Assembly (NCBI GenBank): GCA_003456455.1
Contig: DMRV01000473.1
Coordinates: 1 to 9,137 of the forward strand
DNA from: Flavobacteriales bacterium
GTDB lineage: Bacteria; Bacteroidota; Bacteroidia; UBA10329
DNA length: 9,137 bases
Direction: 5' to 3'
The notes beneath the pieces were generated by a model. That model saw only the letters and a list, made by a program, of their open reading frames with translations, ran no database searches and had not been told where the DNA came from. Both the position numbers and the translations under genes were made by a program. Each line of letters opens with the position of its first letter. Positions within the stretch are counted from its first letter, which is position 1. Below, piece by piece: positions 1-7,304 of the stretch.

Positions 1-240
1 AACCCAATGGTAAACTCAGTTCACCATCAGGCTGTTAAAGACCTTGGAAAAGGGTTGTTGCCGCAAGCCTACTCATCAGAAGACAATATTCTCGAAGCAT
101 TTATTCACGAAAGTGCAGAACCAGGAAAGATTATGGGCGTGCAATGGCATCCTGAATTCTTCCACACCATGGGCGATACGCTCATTGACCCATTCAAAAT
201 CATCGATACATTTATATCATTCGCTAAAACAGACAAATGA
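1..240 (+). CDS. C26-family gamma-glutamyl hydrolase / class I glutamine amidotransferase-like protein (3' end only)
   Basis: The reading frame is open from base 1, so the ATG at 7 is internal and only about the last 79 residues are seen. Two motifs identify the family: VNSVHHQAVKDLG near the start, and GVQWHPEF, whose His (codon 148-150) and Glu (154-156) are the catalytic His-Glu pair of class I glutamine amidotransferases and peptidase C26. The nucleophilic Cys would lie upstream of the window. The motif spacing and the short tail after WHPE resemble PuuD, the gamma-glutamyl-GABA hydrolase that releases GABA and glutamate in the cytoplasm. The stop overlaps the start of the aldehyde dehydrogenase gene (ATGA), so the two are probably translationally coupled. 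The neighbour supports a role in GABA, polyamine or gamma-glutamyl-amide breakdown. The exact substrate is inferred; another C26 hydrolase is possible. Confidence 0.87.
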   Translation, partial: NPMVNSVHHQAVKDLGKGLLPQAYSSEDNILEAFIHESAEPGKIMGVQWHPEFFHTMGDTLIDPFKIIDTFISFAKTDK

Positions 241-1598
241 AAATCATCAATCCCGCTACGGAAGCGGTCATTAAAGAAGTTGCTGAAGACAACGCAACTT
301 CAATACAAGAAAAGTATGAAACAGCAAAAATCGCGCAGAAAGCTTGGGCACAAGTTCCTTTAAAAGAGCGAATTGCTTGCATTGCCAAGTTCAACGAACT
401 AATGTTGGCGAATGCAGATAAGATTGCTGCTGACCTTACTTCCGAAGTAGGTAAGCCATTGGGACAAGCAAAAGGAGAGATTAACGGTGGGCTTGGGCGA
501 AGCCAATTCTTCGTAGAAAACAGTGAGAAATATCTTGCCGAAGAGTGGATGGTATCTGAAGGTGCTACACGCGAGAAAATCGTGTACGAACCGCTTGGCG
601 TTATCGCAAACATCTCGGCTTGGAACTACCCTATTTTGGTTGGTTTCAACGTGTTCATTCCAGCTCTTATTGGTGGAAACGCTGTGCTTTATAAGCCATC
701 AGAATACAGCACGCTTACTGGTTTAAACATGGCAGAAATGCTGTGGAAAGCTGGTATTCCAAAAGATGTTTTTCAAGTGGTGATTGGTGCTAAGGAAGCT
801 GGTGAAGCATTGCTTAACCTTCCGCTTGACGGTTACTTTTTTACTGGCTCTTATGCCACAGGAAAATACATTGCGGAGCGTGTAGCGGGTAAACTTGTTC
901 CTGTTGGATTAGAACTGGGAGGAAAAGACCCGATGTACGTATCTGAAGATGTAGACGTGAAAGCTGCTGCTGCTGCAGGCGTTGAAGGTGCATTCTACAA
1001 CAACGGACAAAGCTGTTGCGCTGTGGAGCGCATTTACGTGCATGAGAGCGTCTATGATGCATACATTGCTGCTTACGTGGAAGAGGCTAAGCAAATGAAA
1101 TTGGGTAATCCAACGGATGAAGAAACTTTCCTTGGGTCGCTTACCAGACCGCAGCAACTAGCTGTTTTAGAAGATCAGGTAAAGGATGCTGTTGATAAAG
1201 GTGCTTCTCTCCTACTTGGCGGAAAACGTTTGGATAAGACTGGTTATTTCTTCGAGCCAACAGTTATTTCTAATGTAAATCATTCCATGAAAGTGATGAT
1301 GGATGAAAGCTTCGGACCAATCATCGGTATTCAAAAAGTGAAAGATGATGCCGAAGCCATTGAGTTGATGCTTGATACACCTTATGGCCTGACGTCAGCT
1401 GTGTACACGAAAAATGAAAATCGCGCTCTTGACCTCATGCAACAGCTTAATTCTGGAAACGTTTACTGGAATTGCTGTGACCGTGTGAGTCCGAACATTC
1501 CTTGGAGTGGACGAGGAGCTTCTGGTCTGGGCTCAACACTTTCTCATGCTGGCATTAGAACCTTCGTTCAACCGAAGAGTTATCATTTGAGAGGTTAA
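237..1598 (+). CDS. NAD(P)-dependent aldehyde dehydrogenase
   Basis: A complete 453-residue cytoplasmic member of the ALDH superfamily, which oxidises an aldehyde to the acid with NAD(P)+. The N-terminus (MKIINPATEAVIKEV) matches the usual ALDH start. Visible family residues: N130 in SAWNYP (oxyanion hole), K153 in YKPSE (cofactor), the Rossmann glycines G204 and G209 in FTGSYATG, general base E226 in ELGGK, catalytic C260 in GQSCCA, and cofactor-contacting E357 and F359 in ESFGPI. At 453 residues it is shorter than typical 480-500-residue ALDHs and nearer the length of short succinate-semialdehyde dehydrogenases of the Sad/YneI type. The start is fixed by the ATGA overlap with the upstream amidotransferase-like gene. 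That partner suggests a PuuC- or Sad-like role on an aminoaldehyde or succinate semialdehyde, but sequence alone does not settle the substrate. One oddity is C413-C414 (WNCCDR), where many ALDHs have a VFIN-type segment. Confidence 0.95.
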   Translation: MKIINPATEAVIKEVAEDNATSIQEKYETAKIAQKAWAQVPLKERIACIAKFNELMLANADKIAADLTSEVGKPLGQAKGEINGGLGRSQFFVENSEKYLAEEWMVSEGATREKIVYEPLGVIANISAWNYPILVGFNVFIPALIGGNAVLYKPSEYSTLTGLNMAEMLWKAGIPKDVFQVVIGAKEAGEALLNLPLDGYFFTGSYATGKYIAERVAGKLVPVGLELGGKDPMYVSEDVDVKAAAAAGVEGAFYNNGQSCCAVERIYVHESVYDAYIAAYVEEAKQMKLGNPTDEETFLGSLTRPQQLAVLEDQVKDAVDKGASLLLGGKRLDKTGYFFEPTVISNVNHSMKVMMDESFGPIIGIQKVKDDAEAIELMLDTPYGLTSAVYTKNENRALDLMQQLNSGNVYWNCCDRVSPNIPWSGRGASGLGSTLSHAGIRTFVQPKSYHLRG

Positions 1599-1621
1599 TC
1601 AATCACCACATATCTCGAACG

Positions 1622-1657
1622 AAAAAGCCCCGCCAAAATTGGCGGGGCTTTTCTTTT
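1622..1657. terminator. Bidirectional rho-independent terminator between convergent genes
   Basis: A perfect 8-bp GC stem, GCCCCGCC (1627-1634) with GGCGGGGC (1641-1648), encloses a 6-base AAAATT loop that can itself pair further. A-run 1622-1626 and T-run 1649-1652 (then CTTTT) flank it, so it can end transcription on either strand. It lies 28 bases after the aldehyde dehydrogenase stop and about 25 bases after the stop of the minus-strand adhesin-like gene, and so probably serves both. Confidence 0.93.
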
Positions 1658-1672
1658 GCATCAATTCGGCAC

Positions 1673-4600
1673 CTATTGCTGCTTAATAAGCTTCTGAACA
1701 GTCATTTGGTTATCGGCATAAATACGGAGGAAGTAAACACCATCAGGCATATGGCTAAGGTCATACTGTTTGCGTAAGCTGCTTGTATTTCCTAAACCTT
1801 GGTCTAACCATACTTGCTTACCAACTATGTCGTATAGGCCAACAGTCATATCCATTTGTCTAGGCATTTCAACCTCAACGGTAAACTGTCCGTTATTCGG
1901 GTTAGGGTAAACGCTCACATTTCCTTCAAAGCTAGCTTCTTCTATGCCAACGCAACAGGTCATTTCGTAAACGAATGAGCAGCCTTCACAGCCATTAGCA
2001 TCAACCACACATACTTGATAATAACCTCTTTCGGTGATTACATACGTACCGTCTGTAGCTCCAGGAATAGGTGCCAAACTTGACGGCCCAGCTCCGTAGA
2101 ACCATTGGTATGAAACAAAATCGCCTGGGTTTGTCATTATCAATGAATCTCCAGACTCAAGAACAAGTGGCTCTGGTGTCCAAACAGTTACCGTAACTGG
2201 TGTGGACTGTAACGAACTGTCGATACAACCGTTTCCATCCAAAACTGTAGGCCAGTAATCACCAGATTCAATAACATTTACTGTCTGCGTGGTTGAACCG
2301 CTATTCCATAAATATGAAGCGTAACCAGCATCAGCAGACAAGTTTACCGACTCGCCAACACAGAATTCCAGTGGACCATCAGCAGTTACACTACTAATTG
2401 GCATTGGCATATTCGCAACAAGTATTACCTCGCTCGTTCCTTCGCAACCGAATTGGTTGGTAACGGTAAGAACAACAGTGTCTGATTGATACCACTCAGT
2501 CGTTTCAGAAACATCTCCCGTTGGAGACCATACATAGGTATCAAATCCTGCTTCGCCTGATAGGGTTACGGTATCCCCGATACAGAATTCTAATGTTCCT
2601 CCAGGAGTAATAACTGGGTCTGGAATAGGATTAACAATCACTACAATATCGTCTGTACCAATACAGCCATTGGCATCTACAACCGTAACCTCATATACAG
2701 CTGTAACATCAGTTAATACTGTTTGACTGGTCTCACCATTCGTCCAATCATAAGAAGTATAACCTCCGCCAGCATCCAAGGTAATAGCACACACAGTTGT
2801 GTCGTTACCTAAATCAACTTGTGGAGCTAAAAGAACGTTGTAGTTAGCAGAAGCAGTTGCAGCGCAACCATTAGCAGCCTCAAAGGTGTAATCCACGTTA
2901 ATCGCTCCTTCTCCAGCTAGGTCAGGAAAAAATAAGTCTCCAGTTACCGGGAATCCATCATAAATTACCGTGTAAGAACCACCAATTGGCGACCCTCCTA
3001 ACAATTCGACTAGTTCTTCATTTGTACACGCTGTAGCTGGAAGACTCAAACTAACCGCTGGTACGCTAAGAACGTTGTAAGAAAGTCCTGGACTAGTAGC
3101 TGTACAATTGCTTAAATCTGACCCGACAGCTACGACTGTTTCACCGTCAGCAACTACTGATGAGAGATAAGGATTTGCAGTTCCCACAGACAACCCGTCC
3201 ACAAAGAATTCATATGTGTCAGCGCCTGATGCGGTAAACTCAATTGGCGTACCCTCGCAAATGGTTAGACCTGTAGGGTCTGCATTTAAAGATACAGTTA
3301 AAGAACCTGGGTCACTTAACGAGACCACATCAGTAGAACTACAACCATTAACATCAGTAACTGTAACCGAATACTGCCCTGCACTCAACCCAACTGCAAG
3401 AGGGTCACTTTGAGCTGTAGGTGTCCAAACATATTGATAAGTAGGAACACCACCGATAGTAATTGCACTTGCAAAACCATCCGCTGCACCGCATGTAGAA
3501 GGGTTTACAGAAGATACAATGCCTACTTCAATTTCAGGATGTACTGTATAGGTTTCGGGAACGCTAGTGGCAGCACAAAGCTGCGTATCCAGTCCCAACA
3601 CCGCAATGATATCTCCATCAATTAAAGCATCAGTTATAAAAGGGTTTTGAGTAGAAACCTGCGCTCCGTTTACGAAGAATATGTAAGTAGACGCTCCGGA
3701 CCCCGTAAAAGTCACTTCGTCTCCACCACAAATTGTACTGTTAGTTGCTGTCGAAGTCAAAGTAGTCGGACTTGAACCAACATCACTTAAAGACTGACTG
3801 GTTGAAGCTGTGCAACCTGCATCATCGGTCACTTCGACAAAATAAGACCCAGCATTAAGGGTCGCAACGGTTGGTCCTACAGGGCCATGTCCCCACTGAT
3901 AAGTGTAACTTGGTGTGCCGCCAACGGCTTCAGTAGTAATTACACCATCTGTAGCACCACATGATGTAGGGTCTGAGAAAGAGGTAATGCTAATAGTAGG
4001 GCTATTGCTAACCGTTACAGGAATTCCTGCACTCTCAACTCCACATTGATTAGCATCAGTTGCAATAACTGAAACTACTTGGCCATTGGTAATGGTAGAA
4101 GTAACGAATACAGTTGTAGTGCTCGGAGCACCTTGAGATACACCATCAACGAAGAATTCGTAAACAATACCTCCAGCAGCGAAGAAGGATATACTTTCTC
4201 CAACACAGATTGTAGTATCAGCATCGTCTGGAACCAACGTTACAATTGGTCCTGGGTTAACAATAGGATTAATAATATTACTTGTAGCTGTACAGTTTGC
4301 GCCATCTGTACCTGTAGCAACTACAGATTCACCATCAACCAACGTTGTGGTAACATAAGGGTTGGTAGTAGAGACTGACACACCATTTATAAAAAACTCA
4401 TAATCAACGGAACCCGATGCCGTAAACGTAACGCTCTCGCCATCGCAAATTTCATTCGTAGGGTCTTCGCTACTCGCCAATGAGACTGGCAATGCGCCAG
4501 GATCATTTAACGCATAAGTTTCAGTTGAAGAACATCCGTTATCATCAGTAACTGTCAAAGCATAGGGTCCTGCAAACAATCCAGAAATATTAGGAGTAAT

Positions 4601-6484
4601 TTCAGTGTTACTCCAAGAATAAGAATACGGAGGAAGTCCTCCAGATACTGAAGTCTGAATCACACCATCAGGAGTAGCGCAGGCGGAAGGGTCAGAAACT
4701 GTTTCTGTAATTCCCGGCACTTCAAATACAGTATGAACAATACCTTGAGTAGTGTACGAACAAAAGTTAAAATCCGTTCCTACTACATATACCGTTTGAC
4801 CATCTTGCAGAGAGTTGGTGGTGAACGGATTTTGTGTACTAACAGGAACTCCATCAATATAATATTGATACTGAAAAGCACCTGTTGCGGTAAACGTTAC
4901 ACTTTCTCCCTCACAAATAGTATTTAACGGATTAGAGCTAGATAAGAATACTTGAGAAGCCCCTGGGTCATTCAATGAAATTGTAGAAAAGTCTGTACAT
5001 CCAGTAGCATCTGTTACAAGTACCTCATAAGGACCAGCAGACAGTCCAGAAATAGTAGCACCAACGGATCCATTGCTCCAAGTATACGTGTAAGGCGCTG
5101 CTCCACCAGACGCAATAGCGGTAATACTACCATCCGAAGCTCCACAGGCGGAAGGTCCGCCAATGTTACCAAAACCAAGAGACGGTGCCGCTGTAACATC
5201 TATGACAACATCAACACAGGTTGTAGCATTACATGGTCCCTCTGCTCTAACAAAATAATTAGCAGTTGACAATGGGTTGACAACAATCGAAGGCCCAGAA
5301 CCTACAAGCTGACCTCCGCAAGCCCCTATGTACCAAAGCCATTGTGCATTAGTACCTAATGTACCACCATTTACAGTAAGCGTAACTGGAGCACCGGCAC
5401 ATGCAACACTCGCGCTAGCCGTTATAGAAGTTGGTGCGGTTGACTCGGTGTCAATTAACACATCGAACGTACATGAAGCAGTGTTACCCGAGGCATCCTC
5501 TGCATCATAGGTTACTGAAGTGGTTCCAGCCGGGAATATTCCTCCAGAAGCAATACTACCCGGAGCAACGTTAACAGTAACACCAGGGCAGTTATCAGTA
5601 GCAGTAGGCAATGGATAATTAACTGTCGTATTACACCCCGCGAAGACAGTTCCAGGGCAAGTGATTACTGGAATTTGTGCATCATTTACAGTAACCGTGA
5701 ATGATTCTGTAGAAGTGTTTCCATACGGGTCTGTAGCTTCATATGTAATGTTGGTCGTTCCAACGGTAAAAATACTTCCGCTGTTAGGCCCTGCCGTTTG
5801 TACAACAGTCGCTCCACAAGCATCGGTAGCAGTTGGCGCAGTAAAAGTTACGGTAGTACTACAAGAATTTGGATCAGCGTTGACCGCTATATTTGCGGGA
5901 ACCGTAAGAACTGGTGCGGCAACATCAGGAGCCGTTGTAATATCAACCTGATAATAGACTAAACATACCGGATCTCCGGCAGCATTATCGCCAATATCAA
6001 GAGACCAAGAACCTGCCACTGGGTCGCCTATATAATTACCTAAATCTCCATTGTTGGGATTGAATGTTCCAGTTACAGGAGTACCACTAGGTATCGGGTT
6101 TCCCATGCTAAATGTTGTTACAACCGATGTGGTCGACTGATTTCCCGACCATGTTCCCGGAACAGCAAGTATCTCAGATCCTGTAGGTCCATTCACCCTA
6201 AAACTCGTCTCAGCGTGAAACGAATTACCTCCAGTAGGCGCTCCGCATGTTCCAGCCGTTTTCGCCCATCCGATTACAACATCAACATCTGAAATTAAAC
6301 ATCCAGCTGTAAAGTCATTGTTCGTAAACGAGACTGACGGTTGAGTACTACCGTAATTCCCTACACCGTCAATACTTACAGAAGAGGGCGCCACATATGA
6401 ACGAGAGACCGTCTGTGAGAGCGCAGTACCGTAGTTAAGGAGAAATGTCACGCAGAAAACAGCAAAGAGTAAAATATGTTTCAT
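1673..6484 (-). CDS. Giant T9SS-secreted modular surface protein with HYR, SprB-repeat and Ig-like domains
   Basis: A complete 1603-residue protein. Residues 1-23 are a Sec signal peptide (MKHILLFAVFCVTFLLNYGT then ALS, cleavage likely before QT) with no lipobox. Residues about 25-184 resemble a proprotein-convertase P domain, with GSWSLDIGDNAAGD near the end. Two HYR domains follow (about 186-268 and 269-345), then an Ig-like domain (349-430). SprB repeats, with the pattern CGxxDGxI..GGxxPYtYxW..aGxYxVxVTDxxGC, lie at about 435-508, 590-663, 830-905 and 987-1060. They alternate with Ig-like modules of the ICEGESVTFTAsG..YeFFvdG type at 512-587, 667-745, 748-826, 908-982 and 1063-1138. Five more Ig-like modules span 1139-1510. 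A type A T9SS sorting domain (about 1520-1603; VYPNPNNGQF, GVYFLRIYA, then VQKLIKQQ) ends the protein. Export by T9SS to the cell surface or medium follows from the tail. Regular Cys pairs within modules suggest disulfides. Adhesion is inferred from the domain types; no catalytic domain is visible. No Shine-Dalgarno is evident; the signal peptide fixes the start. This is not SprB itself, which is far larger. Confidence 0.93.
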   Translation of the reverse strand: MKHILLFAVFCVTFLLNYGTALSQTVSRSYVAPSSVSIDGVGNYGSTQPSVSFTNNDFTAGCLISDVDVVIGWAKTAGTCGAPTGGNSFHAETSFRVNGPTGSEILAVPGTWSGNQSTTSVVTTFSMGNPIPSGTPVTGTFNPNNGDLGNYIGDPVAGSWSLDIGDNAAGDPVCLVYYQVDITTAPDVAAPVLTVPANIAVNADPNSCSTTVTFTAPTATDACGATVVQTAGPNSGSIFTVGTTNITYEATDPYGNTSTESFTVTVNDAQIPVITCPGTVFAGCNTTVNYPLPTATDNCPGVTVNVAPGSIASGGIFPAGTTSVTYDAEDASGNTASCTFDVLIDTESTAPTSITASASVACAGAPVTLTVNGGTLGTNAQWLWYIGACGGQLVGSGPSIVVNPLSTANYFVRAEGPCNATTCVDVVIDVTAAPSLGFGNIGGPSACGASDGSITAIASGGAAPYTYTWSNGSVGATISGLSAGPYEVLVTDATGCTDFSTISLNDPGASQVFLSSSNPLNTICEGESVTFTATGAFQYQYYIDGVPVSTQNPFTTNSLQDGQTVYVVGTDFNFCSYTTQGIVHTVFEVPGITETVSDPSACATPDGVIQTSVSGGLPPYSYSWSNTEITPNISGLFAGPYALTVTDDNGCSSTETYALNDPGALPVSLASSEDPTNEICDGESVTFTASGSVDYEFFINGVSVSTTNPYVTTTLVDGESVVATGTDGANCTATSNIINPIVNPGPIVTLVPDDADTTICVGESISFFAAGGIVYEFFVDGVSQGAPSTTTVFVTSTITNGQVVSVIATDANQCGVESAGIPVTVSNSPTISITSFSDPTSCGATDGVITTEAVGGTPSYTYQWGHGPVGPTVATLNAGSYFVEVTDDAGCTASTSQSLSDVGSSPTTLTSTATNSTICGGDEVTFTGSGASTYIFFVNGAQVSTQNPFITDALIDGDIIAVLGLDTQLCAATSVPETYTVHPEIEVGIVSSVNPSTCGAADGFASAITIGGVPTYQYVWTPTAQSDPLAVGLSAGQYSVTVTDVNGCSSTDVVSLSDPGSLTVSLNADPTGLTICEGTPIEFTASGADTYEFFVDGLSVGTANPYLSSVVADGETVVAVGSDLSNCTATSPGLSYNVLSVPAVSLSLPATACTNEELVELLGGSPIGGSYTVIYDGFPVTGDLFFPDLAGEGAINVDYTFEAANGCAATASANYNVLLAPQVDLGNDTTVCAITLDAGGGYTSYDWTNGETSQTVLTDVTAVYEVTVVDANGCIGTDDIVVIVNPIPDPVITPGGTLEFCIGDTVTLSGEAGFDTYVWSPTGDVSETTEWYQSDTVVLTVTNQFGCEGTSEVILVANMPMPISSVTADGPLEFCVGESVNLSADAGYASYLWNSGSTTQTVNVIESGDYWPTVLDGNGCIDSSLQSTPVTVTVWTPEPLVLESGDSLIMTNPGDFVSYQWFYGAGPSSLAPIPGATDGTYVITERGYYQVCVVDANGCEGCSFVYEMTCCVGIEEASFEGNVSVYPNPNNGQFTVEVEMPRQMDMTVGLYDIVGKQVWLDQGLGNTSSLRKQYDLSHMPDGVYFLRIYADNQMTVQKLIKQQ
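3071..5182 (-). repeat. Array of four SprB + Ig-like supermodules (about 155 residues each) inside the 1603-residue protein
   Basis: Four units, each an SprB repeat followed by an Ig-like module, lie at about 5182-4724 (residues 435-587), 4717-4250 (590-745), 3997-3539 (830-982) and 3526-3071 (987-1138). The period is about 460 bases. Between units 2 and 3 lies a lone Ig-like module (residues 748-826, about 4243-4007) with no SprB partner. The Ig parts share ICxGxxVxFTAsG..YxFFvdGxsvsTxNPy; the SprB parts share the DG.I and VTDxxGC signatures. Copies are diverged, not identical, so this is an old protein-level repeat array rather than a recent DNA repeat. Confidence 0.85.
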
Positions 6485-6558
6485 GGAATTTCTATTCGGG
6501 GTTAGATTTAAAAATTCAACGGTCTAAAGTAAGATTTTTTCACCCTCAAATTATTGTT

Positions 6559-6566
6559 CAAAACTA
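6559..6566 (-). promoter_or_regulatory. Putative Bacteroidota -7 promoter box (TAGTTTTG) for the 1603-residue protein gene
   Basis: Read on the minus strand this is TAGTTTTG, an exact match to the Bacteroidota -7 consensus TAnnTTTG. It lies about 75 bases upstream of the ATG and just downstream of the preceding unit's terminator, a sensible place for a promoter. The -33 element is weak: a TTTG occurs upstream, but only 14 bases from the -7 box, shorter than the usual spacing. The start point would be near 6552. Support rests on one short motif and its position. Confidence 0.42.
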
Positions 6567-6582
6567 ATATTCCTTTAGAACA

Positions 6583-6610
6583 AAGAAAAAGGGGCAAGCC
6601 CCTCCTTCTT
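6583..6610 (-). terminator. Rho-independent terminator downstream of the broken T9SS gene
   Basis: On the minus strand the stem AAGAAGGAGGGGC, a TT turn, and GCCCCTTTTTCTT form a 13-bp hairpin (two G-U pairs) with a GGGGC/GCCCC core at 6591-6602 and a T-rich run after it. It begins 27 bases after the stop codon at 6637. It insulates the pseudogene and the upstream T9SS gene from the 1603-residue gene. It looks fully preserved although the gene it served is broken. Confidence 0.85.
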
Positions 6611-6636
6611 AAATACAAACAATATGTCTAAGGAAA

Positions 6637-7119
6637 TTATCTTTTAACTAATCGCTTAGTTGCTACGCCTTCATTCGTAACCAATTGGACACTATAGATT
6701 CCAGCGCCCAAATGACCGATAGTAAAGCTTCTTCGAATAGAAGATACATCCTCAATTACTTCAGGCTGCATAACTTCTCTTCCAGTAACGTCTGTGAGAA
6801 TCAAGGTCACCTTAACCAATTTTCCAAAATCTGCTTCTAACGTAAAATTCTCGTTAGTTGGATTCGGATAAATGTCAATGTTATACGGTTTGACCAAATC
6901 AGTTATTCCAGTAAATGTGAACTCCACATTAAAGGAAGTATCTGAGCATGTTCCATTTATCTCAGTCCGTCTAAAGGTATACGTTCCTTAAACGGAAACT
7001 GTAACATCCGTATTAACGTCTAAATCGTCCTTAAAAGCTGCTGTTCCTAGGCCTGTAGATGTCCACAACCCAACACCAACAGTAGCCGTCCCATTAAACG
7101 TGAAATCCAAATTGCAGCA
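6637..7119 (-). pseudogene. Remnant of a T9SS-secreted protein: C-terminal domain and sorting tail with an in-frame stop
   Basis: The longest open stretch is 6637-6927, which can only start at a GTG, but the same frame continues upstream in recognisable protein. It reads CNLDFTFNGTATVGVGLWTS, then a short stretch to NTDVTVSV, an in-frame TAA (6988-6990), then GTYTFRRTEINGTCSD and the open part. One more TAG at 7120-7122 bounds the recognisable part. This matches a Bacteroidota module in which a Tyr usually sits just before GTYTF, so TAA probably arose from a TAT or TAC codon by one substitution. After it come GITDL and a type A T9SS sorting domain (IYPNPTNENFTLEADFGK, VTGRE, GIYSVQLV, KRLVKR). 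There is no signal peptide, promoter or 5' region, so a separately exported product is unlikely. The tail is about 53% identical (48 of 90, manual ungapped alignment) to the tail of the gene ending at 7305, making this a decayed tandem paralogue. Confidence 0.8.
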
Positions 7120-7171
7120 CTATAGCGCCCACATTTGGTCTGTATTAAACCAAATATGATGGATTAAACTA

Positions 7172-7210
7172 AAATCGGCAGACCGTGTGTGGAACACGAC
7201 CTGCCGATTT
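7172..7210 (-). terminator. Hairpin terminator downstream of the multi-Ig T9SS gene
   Basis: A perfect 10-bp inverted repeat, AAATCGGCAG (7172-7181) with CTGCCGATTT (7201-7210), encloses a second short stem CGTGT/ACACG (7184-7188 with 7194-7198) and a 5-base loop. On the minus strand it is followed by TTTTAGTTTAAT, a moderate T-rich tract. It lies about 95 bases beyond the stop at 7305, an unusually long 3' leader-out for this locus. It is the most likely 3' end of the multi-Ig transcript, though the broken U-tract makes termination less certain than at 6583-6610. Confidence 0.7.
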
Positions 7211-7304
7211 CTTAAATTATTCTAGTCTCAACTTCAGTGGTAGAACTTAAGAGTGGACTGTTATTTATCCATCAAAAACTCATTCCAACGGCAAAAGGAA
7301 TTCC

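Noticed and set aside
224..1157. Minus-strand open frames opposite the aldehyde dehydrogenase gene
   Set aside because: They are antisense to a clearly conserved enzyme and show no recognisable domain.
3071..5182. Periodic repeats as a CRISPR array or DNA satellite
   Set aside because: The period is about 460 bases, the copies are diverged, and the similarity follows the protein reading frame.
3216..5951. Plus-strand open frames of 60-99 codons opposite the 1603-residue gene
   Set aside because: Low-complexity shadows produced by the Ser/Thr/Val-rich repeat coding on the other strand; no conserved motifs.
6637..6927. A free-standing 96-residue gene starting at GTG 6927
   Set aside because: The same frame carries homologous protein upstream through an in-frame stop, there is no signal peptide, and the start lies inside a domain. 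It is better read as the 3' end of a pseudogene.
6637..7304. Insertion sequence or mobile element causing the truncation
   Set aside because: No transposase fragment, terminal inverted repeats or target-site duplication could be seen.
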